Source: Actinomycetota bacterium (GTDB taxonomy: Bacteria; Actinomycetota; Coriobacteriia; Coriobacteriales; RUG844). Taken from it: a stretch of DNA of 15,401 nt. Position numbers and translations under genes: made by a program. This document shows, in pieces, positions 1 to 6,210 of this stretch. The stretch is from assembly GCA_013335845.1 (NCBI GenBank), contig JAAXUU010000006.1, positions 1-15,401 on the forward strand, in the 5' to 3' direction. The notes under the pieces were generated by a model. That model saw nothing but the letters and a program-made list of their open reading frames with translations, did no database searches and had not been told where the DNA came from. The stretch's first letter is position 1; each line of letters begins with the position of its first letter.

Positions 1-87
1 TAATCTGCTGGGGTTTGACTCTCTATGCATGCATCTGCGCAGCTATATATATTTATCAAATGAGCAGCGTCTTCTTCTAGCGCTTGA

Positions 88-138
88 ATCGAGTACTGCA
101 TCCAGCACTCACATCCAGCATTCGAATCCAACACTCAA
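88..138. repeat. Imperfect 13-bp tandem repeat, three clear copies
   Basis: Three consecutive 13-bp units lie at 100-112 (ATCCAGCACTCAC), 113-125 (ATCCAGCATTCGA) and 126-138 (ATCCAACACTCAA), in exact register. A fourth, more degenerate unit may precede them from 88. They sit just past the stop codon of the phosphorylase gene. The rest of 1-166 holds short palindromes (ATGCATGCAT at 25-34, CTGCGCAG at 35-42) and an AT stretch, but no gene I can support. No role is known; it could be a slippage-prone spacer or the edge of an element beyond the window. Confidence 0.6.
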
Positions 139-166
139 ACTACGAGTGAGCCATGCATGCAAATCA

Positions 167-1501
167 TCAATCAAGCGACCGAATATGTGTGCCATTTCTG
201 TCTACCACGCCATAGATCAGCGGGTGTTTGGATACAGGCTCCGACACAACATTCATAGCATCTTCAACAACCCGACGTGCAAGCAGATAGTCGCTTTCAT
301 GCGAGTAATAGAAAATCGCCAACACTTGGCCTTTGATTATCGAATCGCCGGTTTTTGCCAAAATCCTGATCCCAACTGCCGGATCGATTCTGGAATCCTT
401 GGTCTCTCTCCCCGCACCCAAAATCATAGCTGCGCGGCCTAATTGTTGGGAATCCACGATGGACAGATAACCATCTCGTGGGCTTTGTAATACATCTTGA
501 TTTGCGGCCTTTGGGAGCAATGTGAAATCACGAACAATGGCAGGGTCACCGCCCTGGGCATTTATCATCTGCTCGAATTTCCTTAAAGCTTCCCCGCTGT
601 TTATCAGTCCTACTAACCTTGCGCGGGCATCATCCAAGGTTTCACTTTTACCCGATACAAGCAGCATATGCGTACCAAGCACAAGACTCAATTCAAGGAG
701 AGGACCGCCAATCGTGCCACGCAGAACCCCTATGGCTTCTTCCACCTCAATCGCGTTTCCGATAGCCGAACCCAATGGATCGTTCATATCGGACACGATC
801 GCCACGGTTTCCCGCCCGGCAAGTAGACCGATTGAAACCATCACTTCGGCTAGACGGAAGGCAGACTCCGGTGTCTTCATGAAAGCGCCCGAACCGGCTT
901 TCACGTCCAGAACGATCGCGTCAGTTCCGGAGGCGATCTTCTTACTCATGACACTGCTGGCTATTAAAGGGATTGAATCGATGGTTCCCGTCACATCACG
1001 GAGCGCATACAACTTCTTATCTGCCGGCACGAGGTTCTCGCTTTGACTTGTCACCGCAAGTCCGATCTCCCGGACTTGTCTGATAAACCGCTCTCGGTCG
1101 AGTTCCGTCAACAGACCCGGTATGCTTTCCAATTTGTCGATCGTGCCGCCTGTGTGCCCCAACCCGCGCCCTGACATTTTAGCAACCGGCACGCCCGCAG
1201 CAGCTACAAGTGGCGCCAGTATGAGTGTTGTGATATCGGCGACGCCGCCCGTACTGTGTTTGTCGACTTTGATGCCGGGAATATCCGACAGATCGACCAT
1301 CTCGCCGGATTCGGCCATGGCCATGGTCAGTTCTGTCGTCTCATGTATCGACATACCCTGAAAATAAACAGCCATCAGAAAGGCAGACATTTGATAGTCG
1401 GGGATGCTTCCCTCAACATAGCCGGTGATCAGGCCTCTTATATCCTCCGGGCTTAGGGCCCATCCATTACGCTTCTGCAAAATCACATCTATCGCGCGCA
1501 T
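167..1501 (-). CDS. deoA: Pyrimidine-nucleoside / thymidine phosphorylase
   Basis: Cytoplasmic salvage enzyme that splits thymidine, deoxyuridine or uridine with phosphate into base and (deoxy)ribose-1-phosphate. The 444-residue length is normal for the family. The phosphate-binding KHSTGG lies at 81-86 and the family signature SGRGLGHTGGTIDKLE at 110-125. A downstream ALRDVTGT...IASSVMSKK stretch carries the Arg, Ser and Lys that hold the pyrimidine ring in family structures. The reading frame could start at 1555, but the ATG at 1501 is preferred: AAGGGG lies just upstream and the likely promoter (1527-1555) covers the upstream ATG. It follows the TetR gene on the same strand after 117 bp. 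Sequence alone does not separate thymidine-specific (DeoA) from broad-specificity (Pdp) enzymes, so the symbol is provisional. The family call itself is secure. Confidence 0.94.
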   Translation of the reverse strand: MRAIDVILQKRNGWALSPEDIRGLITGYVEGSIPDYQMSAFLMAVYFQGMSIHETTELTMAMAESGEMVDLSDIPGIKVDKHSTGGVADITTLILAPLVAAAGVPVAKMSGRGLGHTGGTIDKLESIPGLLTELDRERFIRQVREIGLAVTSQSENLVPADKKLYALRDVTGTIDSIPLIASSVMSKKIASGTDAIVLDVKAGSGAFMKTPESAFRLAEVMVSIGLLAGRETVAIVSDMNDPLGSAIGNAIEVEEAIGVLRGTIGGPLLELSLVLGTHMLLVSGKSETLDDARARLVGLINSGEALRKFEQMINAQGGDPAIVRDFTLLPKAANQDVLQSPRDGYLSIVDSQQLGRAAMILGAGRETKDSRIDPAVGIRILAKTGDSIIKGQVLAIFYYSHESDYLLARRVVEDAMNVVSEPVSKHPLIYGVVDRNGTHIRSLD

Positions 1502-1526
1502 GGCTACCCCTTCCCATTTTGGATTC

Positions 1527-1555
1527 ATTCTAGAAGCTGCAGCTAAATAGCGCAA
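1527..1555 (-). promoter_or_regulatory. Probable sigma70-type promoter of the phosphorylase gene
   Basis: On the minus strand, TTGCGC (1550-1555) and TAGAAT (1527-1532) are separated by 17 bp. Transcription would start near 1520, leaving a short leader with the AAGGGG ribosome site before the ATG at 1501. It suggests the phosphorylase can be transcribed independently of the upstream TetR gene. Identified by eye only. Confidence 0.5.
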
Positions 1556-1618
1556 TTTCCGTAATGATTTCGTCGCATGAGCAACGAAGCCACGATGAAC
1601 TCGATTAACAGAATGGGT

Positions 1619-2257
1619 CTACTCGGAAATTCCGTAGGGGGTTTGCCACTCACACGGGTCGGGTGCCGAAATGCCTCTGATGCCGGCGATGAGTATTTCT
1701 ATGCCACTCGAAAACGAATCCGTGGTGTACGCTTTCCTAGCCGTCTTAAGCCATTGTTCCGCACTGTCGTCACCAGGGAGTTCTTGGGCGGCAACCATAC
1801 CGATCTCATTGATGAGAAAACCAGTCAAAAAGGCATCTATCAATGCCCACGTTCTTTCAAGAATATGTTCAGGCATGTTTTGGGACGCATGGAGTGTGAT
1901 TATCCTTTGCGTATGCTCGCGCATAGACGGACTCCATGCAAAAGAAGAATTTATCGCCGATGCTACATTGGGATATTCGAGATACACATCACGTATTGAT
2001 GCAGTAGTTCTGCGAAGGGTGTCGTCCCAAAATTCGCCTGGAATAGGGGATGTATCCACATAACGCATGAATTTGGTGCATGCGGCATCGATTATCTCTT
2101 CGCGTGATCCGAAATAAGAATAGAGAGCCATTCCGCTCACACCGAGTCTTGCACCCAGATTCCGCATAGAAAAAGATTGCACCCCTTGCTCATCGATGAG
2201 AGAAAAGGCGGTGTCAATAATAGCTTCTCGGCTCAGCCGTGTTTTGGTTTCTGCCAT
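1619..2257 (-). CDS. TetR/AcrR-family transcriptional regulator
   Basis: Ligand-responsive DNA-binding repressor of 212 residues, the usual TetR size. The N-terminal 10-55 is a typical TetR helix-turn-helix: LSREAIIDTAFSLIDEQG, then RNLGARLGVSGMALYSYF as recognition region. The rest should be the all-helical ligand and dimer domain, which gives no clue to the ligand. The start is supported by GGAAGAG a few bases upstream of the ATG. It lies between the flavoprotein/cytochrome operon (upstream, same strand) and the phosphorylase. The flavoprotein promoter carries two perfect odd-length palindromes of the kind TetR dimers bind, so the likeliest job is repressing that operon; this is inference. 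No matching palindrome was seen in front of the TetR gene itself, so autoregulation is not evident. Confidence 0.92.
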   Translation of the reverse strand: MAETKTRLSREAIIDTAFSLIDEQGVQSFSMRNLGARLGVSGMALYSYFGSREEIIDAACTKFMRYVDTSPIPGEFWDDTLRRTTASIRDVYLEYPNVASAINSSFAWSPSMREHTQRIITLHASQNMPEHILERTWALIDAFLTGFLINEIGMVAAQELPGDDSAEQWLKTARKAYTTDSFSSGIEILIAGIRGISAPDPCEWQTPYGISE

Positions 2258-2423
2258 TACTCTTCCAGGGTACGGGTTGACGTCTTTGCGGATATGGGTG
2301 AAGCACCTATTTCGAAAAATCGCATGGATTTCGGCTCTGATAAGATTCTAGTATATATTCGATTCGATTATCAGTTCTATACCTATCTTATCTTCGGTGC
2401 ATCGGGAATCGGTCGTGTATCCA

Positions 2424-2461
2424 GCAATGCCGGTCTCGAAAGTTTTCGAGACCGGCATTGC
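2424..2461. terminator. Perfect 18-bp inverted repeat between cytochrome and TetR genes
   Basis: The arm at 2424-2441 is the exact reverse complement of 2444-2461, with only GT between them, giving a very stable hairpin in RNA of either strand. It lies 45 bp past the cytochrome stop and about 170 bp before the TetR gene, where a terminator is expected. However, no run of U follows the stem on either strand, so it is not a classical rho-independent terminator. It could be a mRNA 3'-end stabiliser or a protein-binding palindrome. Confidence 0.5.
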
Positions 2462-2506
2462 ATCATTGAATCACCAATAGACAATCATCGATCTTGTTGT
2501 GCCAAG

Positions 2507-2860
2507 CTATTTGCCGCTAGGCGCATAGTCATGGCAGTTATCGCATTGGTTATCGATCTCAGTGTGAGCACCATCGTGGCAATTCACGCAAGAGTTGTAC
2601 CCACCGTGGATAGAATCATGTGGATTCCAGTCGCCGAAATCAGCCGTTACCGTAGCAAGACCCTCATAGCTTTCGCCATGGCAGGAGAGGCAAGTCGCGT
2701 CATCTATAAAGGTGATTTCAGCTAGGTTGACTTCTGATTTATCCGTACTCGCAGACTCGATTTTCGGCTGACCGCACGCCGTGACAGCAAGTGCCAGCGC
2801 AAACACCACAACAACACACACAATCGAAAGCATTGAACGTACGAAACGTGATTTTTCCAT
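2507..2860 (-). CDS. Triheme c-type cytochrome, lipoprotein
   Basis: Small multiheme electron carrier of 117 residues. A hydrophobic signal segment (10-28) ends in the lipobox VTAC with Cys29 as the lipid-anchored residue, so the protein should sit on the outer face of the cytoplasmic membrane. Three CXXCH heme sites follow at 57-61 (CLSCH), 91-95 (CVNCH) and 106-110 (CDNCH), with extra His at 81, 85 and 99 available as second axial ligands. It is shorter than the four-heme domain of Shewanella flavocytochrome c3, which it may replace as a separate subunit. Its ATG lies 2 bp after the stop of the flavoprotein gene, so the two are almost certainly co-transcribed and translationally coupled. 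Likely role (inference): passing electrons from a membrane quinol dehydrogenase to that flavoprotein. Confidence 0.9.
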   Translation of the reverse strand: MEKSRFVRSMLSIVCVVVVFALALAVTACGQPKIESASTDKSEVNLAEITFIDDATCLSCHGESYEGLATVTADFGDWNPHDSIHGGYNSCVNCHDGAHTEIDNQCDNCHDYAPSGK

Positions 2861-2862
2861 TG

Positions 2863-4578
2863 CTATGCTCCCTTCACGGCGTTCTCGGCGGAAACATAAG
2901 CGAACGTGATCGCCCTACCAATGGATGTACCGGGAATATGACGAGGGTAGTTTCCGCTGAAGAAGTTACCGGATGCATTTCCGACCGCGTACAACCCTTT
3001 AATGGGTGCGTCGTTGATATCCATGACATTGCAATTACCATCAATCGTCAGACCACCGACAGTGGCGAGGATGCAACTATTCGTAGTGAGCGCGTAATAG
3101 GTACTACCGGTAAACGGAGCAGCCATACCCATGAATCGATTGAAATCCTCGTCTTTGCCATTGGCTTGATACGTATTGAATTTGCTGATGGTGGCCTCAA
3201 GTCCGTCGGGGTCGATGCCGCATTTCTCGGCAAGTTCACGCGGAGAAGATGCCTCGAACGCCCAGCCTTTTTCTTCGAACTCCGCAATCGCCTCTTTCAT
3301 CCCGGCGAAATCTACATCGGTGAAACCAAACATGGTATCGTCGAAAATCTGCCAACAATTCGCACCATAACCAGGTTGGGCATTTTGCGCATTCGACACC
3401 GCCTGGAACGGTAGATCCTCATTGCAATAACGCTCGCCCTTGGCGTTAACGTTGATAGCAAACCAAATCGCATACCACGTACGAGCATCGAAGAACGAAT
3501 CCGGATTGCCCCAGCGGAAATTCATCACAGGTTGCGGAACCGGATCCATTTGAGCTCCGATTTGGAGACCCATCATGTGCCCATCTCCTGTTGTACCCCA
3601 ACCGGGATTCCACCAACTGGAACTCGCATAATCTTCGGGGCGGCAGTACGCTTCCATCATCTCAGGGTTGGCATCATATCCCCCGGTCGCGAGTATCACT
3701 CCTTTGGCAGCGGAAACACGGAAGTAGCCATCATCGTCTTTAGCGATGCACCCGGTGCACCGGCCTTGATCGTCAGTCTCAAGTTGCACGGCCGGTGTTG
3801 AAAACCTCATATCGACATTAGTCATGCCTTTTGCTATTTCTGCAAGCTCTTGGCATACGTATATGCCCGATAATCCCGAACGAATCGCAGCATCGGGGGG
3901 CAATGAAGGGCTCGTGTAGAAACCAAGTTCGGAATCGAATACCGGGAAGCCATTCGTATTAGGCATCTGTTCGACACGATCGATCAAAAAACCATTTGCA
4001 CCTTTACCCAGCATCGTTTGCATGAAGTCGGTTGCTTCCCCAGAACGATGCACATAGGTACGGGCAGGCTCGGGGCGAGTACGCCAAAACGCGGAACGAT
4101 ACAGCTCATCAAGCAAAGCCGCTCTGTCGATTACTATACCCTTGTCTTTCTGTACTTGCGCATCGACTGCGCCGAAACACTCAAAGCAACCTCGCCCTTT
4201 TGTCATTTTCTCAAGCGTAATTACCTTCGCGCCTTCGTCAGCAGCCTTGAGCGTGGCGATAAGCCCTCCGATTCCGGCACCCACTACCAAAATATCGCAC
4301 TCTTCCGTCCGAATGACTTCGCTTTCCTCAATGGCGCGGCCTTCGAAAGCGACCGGCCCTCGTGGACCGGGACAATCTACTTTCTTAACGTACAAACTTG
4401 CCGGATCTTGCTCGAAAACTGACGAGTATACAGATTCCCCTGCAACCTGTTCCTCGGCCCGAGCGACAGATGGACCCCCGACGATACCTAATGCATTTGC
4501 GCCTACGGCGAGTCCTGCAGCACCAAGAGCAGTCCCTTTGAAAAAATCGCGCCTTGAGAGATTCCTGTTCTCTTCCAT
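2863..4578 (-). CDS. Tat-exported FAD-dependent reductase (fumarate/urocanate reductase-like)
   Basis: Flavoprotein of 571 residues of the fumarate reductase/succinate dehydrogenase flavoprotein family, probably a terminal reductase for an unsaturated organic acceptor. A Tat signal (SRRDFFK at 8-14, hydrophobic stretch, ARA at 39-41) gives an exported mature protein from about residue 42. The FAD Rossmann motif is GAGIGG at 100-105 with ribose-binding Glu123. The C-terminal FAD segment GLYAVGNASGN begins near 528 and is followed by YPRHIPGTS, whose Arg546 is a candidate catalytic proton donor. Odd: where relatives have a GGNS/T-type segment after the first Glu, this protein has GRGCFECFG (128-136) with two cysteines. 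The start has a strong AAGGAGGAGGAG ribosome site. It is first gene of an operon with the triheme cytochrome and carries two operator-like palindromes in its promoter. Substrate unknown. Confidence 0.92.
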   Translation of the reverse strand: MEENRNLSRRDFFKGTALGAAGLAVGANALGIVGGPSVARAEEQVAGESVYSSVFEQDPASLYVKKVDCPGPRGPVAFEGRAIEESEVIRTEECDILVVGAGIGGLIATLKAADEGAKVITLEKMTKGRGCFECFGAVDAQVQKDKGIVIDRAALLDELYRSAFWRTRPEPARTYVHRSGEATDFMQTMLGKGANGFLIDRVEQMPNTNGFPVFDSELGFYTSPSLPPDAAIRSGLSGIYVCQELAEIAKGMTNVDMRFSTPAVQLETDDQGRCTGCIAKDDDGYFRVSAAKGVILATGGYDANPEMMEAYCRPEDYASSSWWNPGWGTTGDGHMMGLQIGAQMDPVPQPVMNFRWGNPDSFFDARTWYAIWFAINVNAKGERYCNEDLPFQAVSNAQNAQPGYGANCWQIFDDTMFGFTDVDFAGMKEAIAEFEEKGWAFEASSPRELAEKCGIDPDGLEATISKFNTYQANGKDEDFNRFMGMAAPFTGSTYYALTTNSCILATVGGLTIDGNCNVMDINDAPIKGLYAVGNASGNFFSGNYPRHIPGTSIGRAITFAYVSAENAVKGA

Positions 4579-4626
4579 TCTCCTCCTCCTTAACCTTTTC
4601 CCGCCCCATTCAGACAGCAGTATATA

Positions 4627-4651
4627 TATTACTTTACACTGTAAAGTAATA
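4627..4651. promoter_or_regulatory. Operator-like palindrome, proximal copy
   Basis: A perfect 12-1-12 inverted repeat centred on C4639, with core TTTACA-C-TGTAAA at 4633-4645. Odd-length perfect palindromes of this form are typical targets of TetR dimers. It overlaps the putative -10 and start region of the flavoprotein operon. The TetR protein encoded at 1619-2257 is the obvious candidate binder, which is inferred from position only. Confidence 0.7.
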
Positions 4652-4678
4652 GTACTACCAATAGGTTTACACTGTAAA
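4649..4678 (-). promoter_or_regulatory. Probable promoter of the flavoprotein-cytochrome operon
   Basis: On the minus strand, TTTACA (4673-4678) and TACTAT (4649-4654) are spaced by 18 bp, a reasonable sigma70-type match. Both hexamers are part of, or touch, the two palindromes at 4627-4651 and 4666-4678, so a protein bound to these would block RNA polymerase directly. An alternative -10 lies in the TATATATA run at 4621-4629. Confidence 0.45.
4666..4678. promoter_or_regulatory. Operator-like palindrome, distal copy
   Basis: A second exact copy of the 13-bp core TTTACACTGTAAA, centred on C4672. The centre-to-centre distance to the other copy is 33 bp, about three helical turns, so both would face roughly the same side of the DNA. 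It overlaps the putative -35. Exact duplication argues strongly for a real operator. Confidence 0.7.
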
Positions 4679-5028
4679 GATGTTAAATGACATTTGCTTG
4701 GTCAAGGCCGGATTCAGCAGCGGTTTATTCGTTATTCGAAACCAAGGTACGTGAGGCTTTGTATGTGGCACCACCACCGATTGTCCCCTAATCAACACCG
4801 CCAGTACCGCTTCCCCTGATTGAACATAGGAAGAGTATGGCGTATAAATAAAATTGCAGGATGCAAGTGAATGTTCAGGGGTCCAAACAATCGAAGAAGC
4901 ACGTATATATAAATATGTGCGCTATACCGCTAGGATAGGAAGATTTTAGGACAAGCAACCGGGATTGTTACGACCTGCTTGTCGAAAAGGTTTTTCAGCA
5001 GAAGCCCTCTTAGAAAAGAGATAGTTCC
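4679..5028. other. 350-bp intergenic stretch with one AT-rich hairpin
   Basis: No convincing gene. At 4899-4920 an imperfect inverted repeat (GCAC ... GTGC around an AT core, eight pairs including one G-T) could form a hairpin or a regulatory site upstream of the zinc-ribbon gene. Otherwise I see neither tandem repeats nor a clear RNA structure. The region must hold the promoter of the small gene at 5029, which I could not place. Confidence 0.4.
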
Positions 5029-5208
5029 ATGTGCTACCCTTGCTCACATTGTAATGAATGCGGAAGATATTCGATAAAGATGACTCTGGCTTGTGCGGAA
5101 TGCGGCGCCCCTATTGTCCCGGGTACCAGTAAATGCACCATTTGCGAGGCTCCCTTGGTCAATAAAATGAAGACCGATAAACTGACGACACGCGAAAGTA
5201 CAAGCTAA
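5029..5208 (+). CDS. Small cysteine-rich zinc-ribbon protein
   Basis: A 59-residue ORF beginning MCYPCSHCNECGRY. Cys at 2, 5, 8 and 11 form a C-x2-C-x2-C-x2-C cluster, followed by CAEC (22-25) and CTIC (36-39), which together look like a zinc-ribbon pair. The C-terminal 15 residues are polar and charged. The very regular cysteine spacing makes chance unlikely, and I recall similar microproteins beginning MCYPCSHCN in Eggerthellaceae (memory, not a search). The ribosome site is weak (AGAAAAGAG about 8 bp upstream). It stands alone on the + strand between two minus-strand genes. Function unknown; zinc ribbons this short often bind protein or nucleic acid. A minus-strand ORF overlaps it (see rejected list). 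Confidence 0.7.
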   Translation: MCYPCSHCNECGRYSIKMTLACAECGAPIVPGTSKCTICEAPLVNKMKTDKLTTRESTS

Positions 5209-5310
5209 CATACTGCCCTGTGCTCGACTGACGGACTTTTCGGTTCCCATGGCAAGTACCTCCCTTGTGATTCCGATAGCGCATTCGAAAATACCTCACC
5301 CGAATCCTAC

Positions 5311-5895
5311 TCAATCCCATAATTTTTTATCACTATGGGTACAATCGACGATCTTATCGATGCGCTTTTGACGCGTGATCTGACTTTTACTCTGCTCCAC
5401 CCATGCTACTGCCTGTAGTTGTTCGCTATTGGACCAAGTCTCGAAATTGATCTCGGCTTTGGAATCACTCGACAACGCCTCTTCCAAATCTAAGGGAACA
5501 ACAGGCCTTTCCTTCGCCGTGTACGCGGATTGCCATTGGCCGCTTTCTTTGCCTTCGCGAACAGCTTCTAAACCCGCTTCTGACATCTGCCCTTCAGCAA
5601 TCAAGCCCTCGGCACGCTGTCGATTTATTTTTGACCACACACTCTTCGGTCTACGAGGCGAAAAGCGAAGGATGAAGCTGTCCTCATCCACACTTCGCAT
5701 TTTGCTGTCTATCCAGCCATAGCGTATGGCTTCCGTCACCGCCTCGGACAAGGAGATACCCCTCCTCGGTGATTTTGCTTTCGCTATTTCAAGCCACACC
5801 TCAGACTCCCGGCGATGATTCTCATGTAGCCAGTCATGCCACTCCTGCTGAGTTTGAAAGACAAGCAATGGTTGAAAAGATTCGATCGGTTTCAC
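5311..5895 (-). CDS. YdeI/OmpD-associated family protein
   Basis: Cytoplasmic protein of 194 residues, the usual length for the YdeI family. Recognisable features are the N-terminal FQTQQEWHDWLHENH, the VWLEIAKAKSPRRGISLSEA segment, AIRYGWIDS near residue 56, and FSPRRPKSVWSKINR around 80-94, which is the family's most conserved stretch. The C-terminal half is charged and variable. Members have been linked to bacteriocin or peptide tolerance in some bacteria, but no biochemical activity is established and none is claimed here. Translation starts at GTG (5895) with AAGGGG eight bases upstream. It is monocistronic, with a long gap to the flavoprotein gene upstream, and shows no link to the respiratory genes. 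Confidence 0.88.
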   Translation of the reverse strand: MKPIESFQPLLVFQTQQEWHDWLHENHRRESEVWLEIAKAKSPRRGISLSEAVTEAIRYGWIDSKMRSVDEDSFILRFSPRRPKSVWSKINRQRAEGLIAEGQMSEAGLEAVREGKESGQWQSAYTAKERPVVPLDLEEALSSDSKAEINFETWSNSEQLQAVAWVEQSKSQITRQKRIDKIVDCTHSDKKLWD

Positions 5896-6210
5896 GGTCG
5901 GCCCCTTACCAACGGCACTGGATATAGTGCATTCCGAAAAGTACCGCCTATATCATAAACGCCTTTGCGGAGAATCGATAATGAAAACACTTAATTTAAT
6001 ATCACACAGTAGCGACACACCATGAATCTGTTCCTAAATTGCTGGCATTGGAATCGATGGTTTGGTTCCCTATAGCACGGAAACGAAATGAACCAGCCCC
6101 AAGAAGCCATAGTCGGTTATTTTCCGGACTTTCTCAGGGCTGGGAATTCAGTATTCGATTATGACCTGAAACTATTCATACCGGTTCACGCTGCTTTACG
6201 GCAGTCGTCT
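5896..6210. other. 315-bp intergenic region between flavoprotein and YdeI genes
   Basis: No gene seen on either strand. It must contain the 3' end of the flavoprotein mRNA and the promoter of the YdeI-family gene, for which I found no convincing -35/-10 pair. The only structure is the long imperfect hairpin at 6093-6143, listed separately. Confidence 0.4.
6093..6143 (-). terminator. Long imperfect hairpin downstream of the flavoprotein gene
   Basis: CCAGCCC (6093-6099) pairs with GGGCTGG (6137-6143), and an inner AGTC-GG / CC-G-GACT stem with one bulged base nests between them. It lies about 70 bp past the flavoprotein stop codon. No strong U run follows, so terminator function is only a suggestion. 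Confidence 0.3.

Noticed and set aside
5044..5250. Minus-strand 68-residue ORF with a good AAGGGAGG ribosome site before its ATG
   Set aside because: Its protein has no recognisable motif and it lies antisense to the zinc-ribbon ORF, whose cysteine pattern is far more convincing. The ribosome site may be chance or a remnant of a lost gene start.
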